A DNA stretch of 64,000 nucleotides, taken from contig JACVTC010000002.1 in NCBI GenBank assembly GCA_016946835.1, forward strand, positions 2,682,001 through 2,746,000, written 5' to 3'. The translations under genes and the position numbers were made by a program. This DNA comes from Neocallimastix lanati (nom. inval.). Taxonomy: Eukaryota > Neocallimastigomycota > Neocallimastigomycetes > Neocallimastigales > Neocallimastigaceae. Numbering within the stretch: the stretch's first letter is position 1; each line of letters begins with the position of its first letter. This document shows positions 52,438 to 64,000 of this stretch, piece by piece. Below the pieces are notes generated by a model that did no database searches, was not told the origin of the DNA, and saw only the letters and a program-made list of their open reading frames with translations.

Positions 52438-52540
52438 TAATAGGATATATATATCTAGAAAAAAAAAAATAAAAATACAATACATATATAAAAATTTATC
52501 TTTTTTTTTTTTTATTAATAGAATAAATATATATATATAT

Positions 52541-52583
<43 letters not shown>

Positions 52584-52625
52584 GATAATTATAATAATTA
52601 TTTTATTATATGTTGTATTATATGT
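52438..52625. other. Short AT spacer with poly(A)
   Basis: A poly(A) run at 52549-52580 precedes the next relic; otherwise nothing is seen. Confidence 0.5.
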
Positions 52626-52945
52626 TGTATTAAATTGTATCTAATCCCTAAGCAGGGCTAATATAACATGACTTGACACTTTAAAGGAGTGTTCAAGTAG
52701 GTGTCTTTTGTTCATGAATCACCTTGCTCTTTGTATAATCTTTAGGTTTAGTCAACGATACACCTTCCCTCCTACATCAAATGGAACTATACTAAACTGT
52801 TAACTGTACTTAGACTCATATATAAGTTCCATCCTAGTTAAGGTCAGGAATATACCATTAAATGTAAAGAAAAAAAAAAATTTTCCCCTTCCCACTTTAA
52901 CTGATCTTTAAAAAATTTCATATATATATATTTTCTCCAGGAAGG
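52626..52945. mobile_element. Unassigned transposon relic
   Basis: The composition is GC-richer than the spacer, with broken frames on both strands, and the segment is followed by a poly(A) run (52961-52986). It resembles the debris around it but shows no diagnostic motif. Confidence 0.4.
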
Positions 52946-52955
52946 AGTCACAGCA

Positions 52956-52986
<31 letters not shown>

Positions 52987-53154
52987 TAAAAAATATTATT
53001 ATTTAAATATTATTCATTAAAATCTTTTCTCTTTATTATCAGGAAGGTTCAAATTATTTTTTATGAACAAATTAGAGAAAAATTAATAAAAATTTCATTA
53101 AAAAAAATTGAATTGTTACCTATAATTCTTCTTCAAATTTAAATTTAATATTTA

Positions 53155-53640
53155 GGGACATAAAAGTATCCAGTGTACATAATATAGATCGTAGTGATGT
53201 CCACTAAGCCATCCCTTGAAAATACAGAAAAATTCACATTAAGACAATTGCTCTTTATATAGATTCCCGTAAGAGGAAATAGACTGTTAATATTATTGTT
53301 TGAAATATATTATATTATAATAGGATTACTAATAATTATTGTTCCTAAGTCATATCCGTACGACAATGGTCACTCTTGGTACTAAAAAATTTCATACTTA
53401 ATCGATCAAAAAAAAAAAAAGTAACTCAAGAGAGCTATTAATGATAGGTATTGTTTTAGCATGATAATGCGGAAGTCCTTCAATATACAGGAACTGTAGA
53501 CCCCTGTGAACTGTTTAAGAATAGTTTACTTAAAATATCTCTGTTCTCATCTATAACGAACCTCACCTCCAAATTATAAGATTACAGGTTTAAAGGAAAA
53601 TTCTTATTCCCGATTAGGTTTTTAAATTGACAATCTGAAA
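53155..53640 (-). mobile_element. Diverged LINE 3'-end relic
   Basis: Read on the plus strand, GATGTCCACTAAGCCATCCC (53197-53216) corresponds to GGTGTCCACTAAACTCTCCC in the LINE at 37952-37971. The blocks around 53360-53540 (CGACAATGGTCACTCTTGG, AACTCAAGAGAGCTATTAAT, GATAGGTATTG) follow the same order as 38060-38270. It is therefore an old, heavily mutated minus-strand copy of the same family with no usable ORF. Confidence 0.75.
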
Positions 53641-53694
53641 AAAAAAAAAAAAATAAATAAATAAAAAAATTAAAAATAATAAAAATAATAATTT

Positions 53695-54260
53695 ATGGTC
53701 TTCTCCTTCAGAGGCATAGGCCTCTCCAGCCTGTCCTAACTGTATTTTTTTTTAGCATTTGAATCACCTTGTTAGTTTGCGCTAATATCACCGACATAAT
53801 AATAGCAATCCTTGTCAAATACTAGCCCTAACAATTTCTGTAAAAGAGATCCGTAGAACACACCAAGAATGGCGTTTTTTAGAATAATCACTAGAAACCA
53901 GAAATGGTTTGGTTATTAACCAACAAAAAACATCCCATTTCTTTCAATAATGATGTGTGTGCATCACATCCACCATGGAAGGAGGTTTTTATCATCGGTA
54001 CCACGTCACATATCTATTTAAACACTCTTTATCCAGAAAATTTCTAATTATTAACACGATTATTATCAATTTGATCTTATTCCCTACATTATTATTAGTG
54101 ATACTATTATTTTCACTATCACTAATATTAATATTCCTATTTTCACTATCAATACTATTACTATGATTAACAGCACTATTCCTATTGTTATTTTTATTAA
54201 TATTATATTCTTTGCTACTACTATCAGAATCAGTACTTGATTCTATATTATTCATATCTG
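53695..54260 (-). mobile_element. Unassigned relic with a short Asn/Ser-rich frame
   Basis: A GC-richer relic follows an A/T-rich junction. On the minus strand, an 87-codon frame (54255-53992) starts MNNIESSTDSDSSSKE and is rich in Asn and Ser. It could be a low-complexity gene fragment or the N-terminal end of a dead element ORF. No homology is recognisable. Confidence 0.35.
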
Positions 54261-54785
54261 TGATAACAGTGATTTCACATTACTTCAAAAAAAATTAAAA
54301 CATATATATATATTATAAAAAAAAAAAAAACTTATATCCATATATATATATGTTATAATAAAAAAAGTAGAGTAGAACAGGATATTTTAAATTTGTAATA
54401 ATAATAATAATAATTATTATTATTATTATTATTATTATTATCACTACAAATTCAATAACAATAATAACTATAATAATAATAATAATAATAATAATACAAA
54501 AAAATGTAAAGAAAGAAGATTTTACATTATATTTGGAAATATTTTATAATTAAAATTAAATGATACCTTTTATTAAAATCGTTTTTTTTTTTTTTTTTTT
54601 TTTTTGAAAGTATCTTGTTTTTTTAAGTGCTATATTTAACAGATTAAATGTCTCCATGACTCAATAATTCATTAATTGTTAATATATAAATTCAATATAT
54701 TAAATATTAACCACTCAATAAAAATTAAAAATAAAGAAAGATTAACAGTCACATTAAAATAACTAAATCAGAAAATTCAACAACT
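54261..54785. other. AT-rich spacer or possible copia 5' LTR/leader zone
   Basis: It contains AAT/ATT runs at 54397-54500. If the copia relic kept a 5' LTR it would be here, but I could not match it to the 3' side. Confidence 0.4.
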
Positions 54786-55700
54786 ATGGGAAGATCTTCA
54801 AAAACTTCATCAAAGACAGTAAAGACTACAAATACATCAAGCCCAACAATAAATGATGCTCCTGTTGAAGTAGAACCTCCCAAATATTCAAATAAATACA
54901 ATTAATAAATTTCAATGTTCAAAACTTTATAATTAACAAATGAAAATTTTCACAAATGGCTATTCAGACTTAAAATTATTCATTGATTCTGAAGAATTAG
55001 AAGATTATATATATCAAAGAATATTAAAAATATAAACATCAATTAAAATTAAAAAAAAAAAAAAAAAAAATTTAAAATATGATAGTACAGGATTATAATA
55101 TTGAGCAGCCTCAACTAATATTCAAAAAAGTCTATTAAGTAAATTCACAAGTGTATACTTAATGATACATGAATTAAAAGAAAGATTTTCAGAAACATGT
55201 CCATTCAGACTATTTGAAATTGAAATGAAAGTAAATAAATTGGAAAATTGAAAATGATGACTTTAAGCTTGTATTTAGATAATCTTAACTCATTATTTAC
55301 AGAATACAATAACGAGGCAAAATTAAAAAAAAAAAAAAAAAAAATAAACCAGAACTAAGTAAAGGAAGAAACAAAAGTTTTATATTCTTTAGATGAATTA
55401 ATTAAAAGTCGGTATTGCATATTCATTCACATTTCTATAGGTTGAAAAGACTTTTAAAGATTAAAGACTTAAAAGAAGACATAACAAAAACCAAGTACCA
55501 TAATCAAGAAAAAGGAAGTATTAAAAATAAAAGGAAGTATTAAAAGAGTAGAAATCAAGGAAGAAGTATATCAACATGAAGAATCAAATTAACAGAGTCC
55601 GAAATGGGAAACTTCCATATAATTTCAACACAGATAAAATGGCAAACAAAATTCATCGGGAATTAATATAATTAAAACAAATAAAGGTAACAAAATTAAA
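54786..55700 (+). pseudogene. Ty1/copia Gag relic
   Basis: The segment begins with an ATG frame (MGRSSKTSSKTVKTTN...) that stops after 39 codons. Further pieces follow in shifting frames, such as LFIDSEELEDYIYQRIL, SLLSKFTSVYLMIHELKERF and LDNLNSLFTEYNNEAKL. Their order and helix-rich character resemble copia/UBN2-type Gag. Many stops and poly(A) expansions show that it is dead. Confidence 0.6.
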
Positions 55701-56745
55701 TAAAAAGGATTATATTGAAAAAAAAAAAAAAAAAATGCAAAGTATAATATAAACAATACTAAAATAACTAGAACATCATAGAATTCATGCAAAATTAGAA
55801 GAGAGAGAAAATTCTGAGAAAAAAAAAAATTAACAAAAGCTGATTATAAAAAAGATTAATTGGATTCTCTATTATATATATCAACAAAAAACAAAGACCA
55901 GATATATATAGCTTTTACAGTAAAATCAAGCTGCAAGATTTACTGAGAATCCAACAAAAGGCTGAATTGAATGGAGGTATTCAAATATTAAAATACCTTA
56001 AAAAAGTAATAAAGGACGATTTAATTCATTATATCGGAGAAGAAAATTTTAAGAGCTTATTATGATACAGATTTCGCTGGTGATGGTGATGAGATTAAAA
56101 GAAGATCCACATCAGGATAGATTTTTATATTAGGAAATAGTCCAATATCATGGAAATCAATGACTCTCAGTAAAAAAATATAACCTTATCAATCACAGAT
56201 AGAAGCCGAATACCCAAGCTTTATAGAATGTACCAAACAAGCTATATGGATATGAAGATCATCAAAAATTGAATTACTTACTATAGGTTCTGACTGTTAG
56301 TACATGTGTATTGAGGAGAATTAACAGGACTACCAACTGCACTATTCCTTTGCCATAATCGGTACGACGTCAGCACTCTTGGTAATGAAAGTGTTTTTGC
56401 TAAACCTCTCAAAAAGTAACTCAAGAGAGCTACTGATGATTGGTATTGTATTTGCAAGATATTAGTCCCACAATATATGGAACAGTAGACCCCTATGAAC
56501 TTTTTTAAGATTTACATTGACTTTAAGAAAAGGAGGAGCATTCAAATATCCAATAGACAAAAGATGTATGGGCATAAAATACAAATATGTTCAAAATGAA
56601 ATTATAAAATAATGAAATTAAATTAATACTCATTGGTTCTAATTCAATGATGGCAGATCCATTAAACTAAAAATATTTCTGAATTGAAGCTTTAATACTT
56701 TGCCGATTTCATCGTGGAAATGAAGAAATTGCCTATGTAGAAGGG
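55701..56745 (+). pseudogene. Ty1/copia Pol (RT end and RNase H) relic, interrupted
   Basis: Scattered frames give IGSLLYISTKNKDQ (55862 on), GGIQILKYLKKVIKDDLIHY, the RNase H blocks GDGDEIKRRSTSG and FILGNSPISWKS, and EAEYPSFIECTKQAIW. After an interruption come IKYKYVQNEIIK and MADPLN (MADPLTK in the family), followed by FADFIVEMKKLPM. This is the canonical order of the copia Pol C-terminus. Frameshifts and stops are frequent. The integrase and most of the RT are missing between Gag and this part. Confidence 0.8.
56281..56530 (-). mobile_element. LINE relic nested inside the copia relic
   Basis: Plus-strand words TCGGTACGACGTCAGCACTC, AACTCAAGAGAGCTACTGAT, GATTGGTATTG and AACAGTAGACCCCT match the LINE family at 38055-38200 and the relic at 53360-53500. 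It splits the copia RNase H coding order, so it was inserted after the copia element, on the minus strand. Confidence 0.75.
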
Positions 56746-57010
56746 AATGTTATATATCATAGTTATGTGTTTTAATTACACTATTCAATTAAACAGTATT
56801 ATTATTAAGTGTAACATATTATTATTCAATAATATAATGCAGTGTAAAGTTAAATATTATCAATAATGTTAGACTACTATAGAAAATAATTATAAATAAC
56901 GTGTAATGAAATATTCTTAAATTTAGAAGATCTTTCTTAAAGTAAAAGCAATAAAATAAATAAACAAACACATAATAAAATATAAATATCATTTCTGATT
57001 TTAAGTGTTA
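56746..57010 (+). mobile_element. Possible copia 3' LTR start
   Basis: After the last Pol codons a purine block (TAGAAGGGAA) is followed by TGTTATATATCATAG, as at a polypurine tract/LTR border. The right end and the matching 5' LTR were not found. Confidence 0.35.
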
Positions 57011-57194
57011 AATAACAATGGAATGTTAATTGTACAAAAAAAAAAAAAATAAAAATAAAAAGATTATAAATAATTTATCTACAATTTTTATCAATATTAT
57101 TATTATTATTATTATTATGAATATTTAATTATTAAATTAATATTATAAGTTTAATATGTTCAAAATTTTTTTTTTTATCATCTACATCAGTAAT

Positions 57195-57253
<59 letters not shown>

Positions 57254-57425
57254 ATCTTAATATATAAATAAATATATATATACAATAACATGGATTTATT
57301 TCAATTTTAAATTTAAATTCAAAAAAAAAAAAAAAAAAAAAATTAGAATTTTAATATTATTATATTACTATTATCATTTATTTTTTTTTAATAACATTTA
57401 TCAAAATTTTATTTAAATTGAATAG

Positions 57426-57457
<32 letters not shown>

Positions 57458-57754
57458 TTTTAATAGTTTTAATAGTATGAATTACATTTTTTTACTTACC
57501 TTTTTTTTTTTTAATAATATTTACTTACTAAACATTTGTATTATTTTTTGTTCTTTTTTACTATTATTTATGTAATAATATTACTTCTATTTAAAATTTT
57601 ATATATATATATATTAAATTATTTATATGTAATTTTATAATTTCTTTTTTATGTTTCTTTTTAATTTCAATAAAGATATTTTTTTTAATTGCTTTCAGTT
57701 TAATTTTTTTTCAGTTATTTTACTTATATTTTATTTTTAATTTTCTATATTTTT

Positions 57755-57785
<31 letters not shown>

Positions 57786-58355
57786 TTTAGCTTTTAAAAA
57801 TTAAATATCAAATTAAATTTCCTTTTATTATAAAAAATAATTATTTTTTTTATAAAATATATTATTTATATATGTTCAGTTTATTGTTTATTTTATTTTA
57901 TAATTGAATTTCGTTATCGTTATTATGTTATATATTAAATCTATTATATTTAATTTTTATTCAAATTATTGATTATAAATAATTAATAAAAAAAAAATAT
58001 ATATATATATAAATTAATTAAAAAAAAATTAAAAATAAAATAAAAAAATTTTTTTTGATTATATCTTCATATTTATATATATTGTAATGTATTATATAAA
58101 ATATATAAATATTGATTTAAAGTTTATATAAATTTATATATTAATATATATATTTAATTATAATTTGTATATTTATAGATTAATATATTTTATTTATTTA
58201 ATTATATCATTCACAAATAAAAAATTTTTGATAAGAAACTACCCATGACAAAGGTTAGGTTATGTATATATTATTTTTTAATTGTATCTTTAAAATTTAT
58301 TATTATTACAGTATTTTGGAGGTTAGAATTTTATTATTTTTTTTATTAATTAATT

Positions 58356-58424
58356 CTTTAAAAAACAAGAGTTTATTATTTCATAAAAAATGTTAAAGAA
58401 ATAATAAACACTTGTTTTTTAAAG
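58356..58424. repeat. 27-bp near-perfect inverted repeat (hairpin)
   Basis: 58356-58382 and 58398-58424 are reverse complements at 26 of 27 positions, with a 15-nt loop. The arms are CTTTAAAAAACAAG... and ...CTTGTTTTTTAAAG. Confidence 0.9.
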
Positions 58425-59816
58425 TTATACTTTGTTTATAACAAAAATAATCATGTTATTTTTTATAGAATTAATATTTTTTTAATTTTTTATTAATAAA
58501 TATATATATATTTTTTCAATTTACTCCTAATTAATGATTCATTATTAATAATAATAAATTCTATATTTTAAATATAATTTAAAATAATTTTATAATAGAT
58601 TATACTTAACTTTATTGAAATATATTAATATATTTTTAATATATTAAATAAATAGATTATTCCATTTATTAATTTTAATAACTATATTTTATATAAAACT
58701 ATAAAATATATTATTATTATTATTATTTAATAAATAAATATTTATATTTTTAAATTTTATTTTTTTATTATTAAATAATATCTCCAATTCATATATTAAA
58801 ATGAATCAATAAATATAAATATAAATATAAATAAATAAATTTTATTTACATGATGTAATAAAATAAATGTACAACATACCTTTATTTAATTATTTAATAA
58901 CTAAAGATTTATATTACTATTATTTTTTTTTATTTAATATTTTAATTATTAAAATCATGCCACTTTTAAAATTAATCTTTATAAAAACAATTATAAATTA
59001 TATATTTATTTTTAAAATAAAAAAAATTGATTATTTATTTATTTTGAAATTATAATTTAAATAAAATTAAAATATTAGATTTCTTCTTTTTTTTTGTTTG
59101 TTTGTTTGTTTGCTTGAAATCTAAACTAATTAACTTTTAAAATACAATAAAAAAGTTATTTCTTATTAATGGTTATTGGCAATTATAGCAATTATTAAAA
59201 ATTTTTATTAAAATTATTATTATTTTATTATTATTATTAAAATTGTAAAATGCATATTTAATATTTTCATCAAAAAAAATTTTTTTTTCTGTTTTGTTAT
59301 TGTTGAATACTAGATTATAAATTATTATTCCAAATTTCTTGTTTAAAGAATAAGAAAAAAATTTACTATATTAATATTATATGGTTTTAAGATAAGAAGA
59401 AGAAAATATAATATATAATATTTTAAAATAATATATCTATTTCCAAACATTTCATTATTATTTATTTATTTATAACTTGATTTGATTTTATATATAAACA
59501 TATATATATTTAGTGTTATATATTTAAAGTTTAAAATTATTTTCCTACTTTCATAGTTGATAAACTTTTTTTTTCTTTATTATTACTTTTCTTTACTTTA
59601 GTTTTAATATTTTGTTGAAATTGTTCACTGAAAGTATTCACTTTGTTTTTCTATTATTATTTTTATTTTTATTATTATTATTCATGGTTGATATAAAGGT
59701 TAAATATTTCTTTATTTTCTTTATTTCTACATATGAAAAAAAACTTTTTTTAATTATTTTTTTTTCTTTTCTTTTCTTTATATATATATTTATAAAATAA
59801 AAAATTTATTTTATTC

Positions 59817-59882
59817 TATATATATTATTATTTATTATTATATATATTATTATTTATTATTATATATATTATTATTTATTAT
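59817..59882. repeat. Three exact copies of a 22-bp tandem unit
   Basis: The unit begins TATATATATTATTATT and ends TATTAT; copies lie at 59817-59838, 59839-59860 and 59861-59882. Confidence 0.9.
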
Positions 59883-60421
59883 CAATAATTAAATTTAAAT
59901 ATTGATAAATTTTATAATTACATAATTTTTACTAATAATTACGAAGATATATGTATATATTTTTAATTTTTTTTTTTTTTTTTTTTAATAGTATCAAAAA
60001 AAAAAAAATAATAATAATAAATTAAAAAAAAAAAATTTTTTTTTGAATAACAATTTTAATATATAAATGGTTTATAATATATAAAAAATTAATAATATTA
60101 ATAATAATAATAAATTAAAAAGAATTATTGATTATCTCTTATCTTTATTTATTTATTTTATATCTATAAAAGTATATTTTATTTTATTTATTTTTATTTT
60201 ATTTTATTTTTAATTTTTTAAAGTTTTATTTTTTTGAAGAAGAATAATCTAATAAATGAATTTTGATTTTAAATAAATAATTTAAACTTTATATGAAATA
60301 TGAGAAATTGATTATTGATGATGATTATTGAATAAAATATTTATTTATTAATTTTATTTATTTATTTTTAATTATTTATTTATTTCATTTATTTAATTAT
60401 TTTTGATTATTTTGATTGTTT

Positions 60422-60461
60422 TTTCTAATCAAAAAAAATTTTTTTTTCTTTTGATTAGAAA
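60422..60461. repeat. Palindromic hairpin, 13-bp arms
   Basis: TTTCTAATCAAAA (60422-60434) and TTTTGATTAGAAA (60449-60461), separated by an A-then-T run that extends the pairing. Confidence 0.85.
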
Positions 60462-62135
60462 TATTTTAAAGTTATCAATATTTTTATGTATTGATTAAAA
60501 AAATTATCGTTTTAATTATTATATGTTATGAATATAGATAATATATTATTGTTATTAATTATTAGTATTATTAAATAATTATTAATTATATTTATTAATT
60601 ATATTTATAATTATTAATTATTATTAGTATTATTAGTTATTATTAATTATTATTTTAATTATTAGTATTGATTATTAATTATTATTAATTTTTATTTAAT
60701 AAGAAATAATTTCTATGTTTAAAATAAAAATACTAAAAAATTTTTAATTTTCTTTTATCCAACTAATTACTTATCTTATAATATTGTACGTATTAAATAC
60801 GTATTACATAATGTATTATTTATTAATGAATATAATTATTTGTTATATTAATATATAATATATACTAATATATTTTTAGAATAAAAAAATTAGGTTGAAA
60901 TTTAATATATTAAAAAAAATTTTAAAATTAAAAATAAATAAAATTAAAATTAAAACTAAATATATTAATTTTATAAATTAAATTAAGTTAAAATATTTAA
61001 AGTTTTTGATAACGATAATTTTAATTTAATAATTTTTTTTTTAATGGATAAATCATATAATTATAATTATAATAATGAGTTAACACGAATATCAATAATT
61101 AAATAAATTAAATAATTAATTTTTAAATAATAGATAACTGATAACAGATTAAATTTTTATTTATTGAAACTTTTTTTTTATCATTTTGTATTAATAAACT
61201 TATCTTTTATTATTATTATTATTATTTCTTTATCTTTATCAATGCATTTTAAATTTTTTCAATTTTATTTTATAAACTATAAAAAATTTATTGTAAACTT
61301 GATATATATATATGTATATGCACAAAAATTTAATTATGTACTTTCTTATTAATTAAATATTGTTTTACCTTCAAAAGGAACTTAATAATAAAATTTTTTT
61401 AAAGAAAATAATATCTAAAAAGAAGAAGTAAAAATAAAAAAAAAAATAAAATAAAATAAGAAAAAAAGAAAACTTACCCTATTTTATTTATTTACATAGT
61501 TTGCTTTTTTTTTTTTAATAAACTACAATTATTTTTTTATGAATTTGAAATTTTATTTTATTTTATTTTATTTTGTCAATTTTTTTTTTCTTTATTATTA
61601 ATATGACCTTTATTTTATTATTTTATTATTTTTATATTTATGTTTTTTTAAGTTATTATTTTTATAAAAATTTCTTTTTTTTTTATTTTATTTTTATTTT
61701 TTTTATTTTTATTTTTATTTTTATTTATTCAATATTTTATTGTGTGTATTGTATCATTTATTTGTACTTTAATATGAATTTATTATATATTAGTATATTC
61801 AATTGTTTTTAATAGGTTATTAATTTTTTTTTCTTTAACTTTAAAACTAACTTTTTTTAATTAATAGATAAAATATTTGTAAATAATATTTGGAATTAAT
61901 AACATTATCAATACTTACCCTCTTTAATATTAATAAAGATATATACTATTTCTTATAATGAAAATAATTTTTAATTACCTACCTACCTACCTTTCTCATA
62001 AGATATTAAATAATTATCATTCATTTGTTGGACAAAGAAAAGGAAAAAAAAAAAAAAAAGTTAAAATAATCACTATATAAATTTTTTTCTTAAAATTTTA
62101 TTACACTCTTTTATTTACAAAAAAAAAAAAAAAAA

Positions 62136-62167
<32 letters not shown>

Positions 62168-64000
62168 GCGACATTAATAAATCATAAAAAAAAAAAGATA
62201 ATCATTAAAAAAAAAAAAAAAATAAAATAAAAAGGACAATTTCTTTTCTATTTATATAAAAAAAATAAAATTCATAGCATATATATTGATAGATAAAAAA
62301 ATTGATAAAACTTTTTTGGTTTATTTTTTATTTTTTATTTTTTTATTTTTTTATTTTCAATATTTTAATTATTATTTTTTTTTTTTATTCTTATTTTTAT
62401 TTATATTTTTTTTATTTTAATAAATATATATTTTTTTTTTATGATCGATTATTTCTATTAACCTTTTTTATATTTTTTAATTTATTTTTATTAATTGTAT
62501 TCTGTAATAGTTTATTATATATATTATATTACTGTATTTTTACTATAGATAATTTATATATTTTAATATAAATCATTATATAAATCTATTAATTAATTAA
62601 TAAATCATTTAATATTAATATCATATAAATGATAATATAAATATTTATATTATTTTTTATAATTAAAATTTAATAAACTAGTCAAAAACTTTAATTCCTA
62701 TTAAAATGGAATATCCTTTTATTTTCTTTTTTTTTTTTTTTCCAAATTATTTCAAGTCATAAATCAATAAAACAATTATGAATTTAAGTCTATCTTATTA
62801 ATGTTAAAACAGTTCCAAAAAAAAATAATATACAGAACCAATCTATTGAATCAATTAAATATATATTATATAATATGTTTATAATATAATAAAAAAATGT
62901 TAAGTTAAAAAAATTTAAATGAAATGATAACCTTAAAAATCTTTTTTTTTATAAATTAATTTTAGATCTATTAATATATTTATATATATATTAATAAAAA
63001 AAGCTGTCATTTTATATGATCTATCAAAAATATTATAAATTAAAATTATTATTAACACTTTATTATTAAGTATTATAAATTTGTAAATTTTAAATTAAAT
63101 TTTAAATACTAATAAAATAAATATATAAAAAAAATCATAAAAATTATATTTAATTATATAAAAATATATATAAATAAATTAAAATAAATTTAAATAAATT
63201 GCAAAAAATAATTTTTAATTTATTTATATATATATAAAAAAACATTTTATTATTATTATTTAACATATTTTGAATAGATTGTAAGATTCCTTCCACTCAC
63301 CATCCTTTTTTTTATCTGAAGATTTTTAAAATAATACTTTTAAAAATAAAAAAAAAAAGTTAAAAAAAAAAGATAAGAGGAAAAAACAATTATAAAAATA
63401 TAATCAATCAATTTCATTGGTTAATAATAAATTTTGATAAAAACGTTAATTAAAAATAAAATAATATATATAAAATAATAAATAAATAAATAGAAAACTA
63501 TCAAAACAATGATATTAACATAAATATATATAGTTATATGTAATATGTAATATAAAAATTTTATATATAATAGATATTCCTAAAAAGTTTTTAACTAAAT
63601 GAACCTATATATAAATAAAAAAAAGTCCTATAGATATATATTACATAGTGTATATATATTGTTATTAATTTTTTTTTTAATTTTATTTCTAATTTCTTAT
63701 CAAAATTTAAATAATAAAATTAAAAAAAACTTCTTTTTTATTCTTTTCTTAATTAAATTGAGGAAATAAAATTTACTGTCTTTTTTTTTTTTTTTTTTTT
63801 TTTTTCTTTTCTTTGAATGTTTGTTAAAATATTTATATTTGTTATTTTATTTTATATTATTTTATTTGTAATTCTAATTTTATATATATATATATTTATT
63901 TAAAAGATATTTATAATGTATTAATTGTATTAATATTAGCATTAGTATTATATATATTAAAGTATTCCAACTCCATAAAAAAAATGCTTTACTAAGTATA

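Larger units (their letters stand above)
57011..64000. other. 7-kb gene-free spacer
   Basis: A/T homopolymers, (TA)n, ATT runs and short Phe/Ile/Leu-rich frames that are composition artefacts. No domain or exon chain could be established on either strand. A lone splice-bounded scrap near 61995-62035 is discussed as a finding. A poly(A) of ~50 nt lies at 57201-57250 and (ACCT)4 at 61977-61992. Confidence 0.55.

Noticed and set aside
52636-52655. 5S rRNA-like word CTAAGCAGGGCT
   Set aside because: Only about ten bases agree with 5S rRNA and the flanks do not, so it was kept as an unassigned relic.
58220-58340. Plus-strand mini-gene (ATGACAAAG with GTTAGG donor, then TACAG/TATTTTGGAG)
   Set aside because: Pieces are too short, no further exon follows, and no homology is recognisable.

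Overview
The window is an extremely AT-rich eukaryotic nuclear segment. It has GT..AG introns, long ATT/AAT microsatellites, homopolymer runs, standard stop codons, and four protein genes in wide, nearly gene-free spacers. The base composition, Asn-run proteins, a TKL-type kinase-like/LRR protein, a TmcB-type TPR membrane protein and mixed LINE and copia debris fit an anaerobic gut fungus (Neocallimastigomycota-like) best. That placement is inference; other AT-rich protists such as dictyostelids are not formally excluded.

Layout: 1-6.4 kb is spacer holding a 436-bp LINE tail with perfect 14-bp target-site duplications. 6.4-13.5 kb (+) is a 2-exon gene for a ~2291-residue protein: helical N-terminus, kinase-like domain lacking the catalytic Asp, low-complexity tract, and C-terminal LRRs. 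13.5-17.2 kb is spacer with a GC-richer island and an unassigned relic. 17.2-21.8 kb (-) is an intronless ABCC/MRP transporter with an Asn-rich insertion inside NBD1. 21.8-30.0 kb is a gene desert. 30.0-36.4 kb (-) is COG3 (conserved oligomeric Golgi complex subunit 3), which I could assemble as 18 phase-consistent exons (814 aa). 37.3-39.7 kb holds a possible LTR-element end and a 5'-truncated LINE with RT motifs. 40.6-48.9 kb (-) is a 29-exon gene (1158 aa) for a multi-pass membrane protein with a TmcB-like TPR region, including exons of only 11 and 12 nt. 48.9-52.0 kb is spacer with an inverted repeat and an (ATT)n block. 52.0-52.4 kb is a MITE with 9-bp target duplications. 52.6-56.8 kb is a graveyard of transposon relics, including a Ty1/copia relic interrupted by a LINE relic. 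56.8-64 kb has no recognisable gene, only hairpins and short tandem repeats.

The four genes do not form a functional cluster: signalling/scaffold (kinase-like LRR), membrane transport (ABCC), Golgi trafficking (COG3), and a large membrane protein of unknown role. GC-richer patches outside the four genes coincide with transposon remnants almost everywhere, so local GC rise is a useful marker of insertions here. Intron boundaries were found by reading splice sites and phase by hand; no RNA evidence or database search was available.
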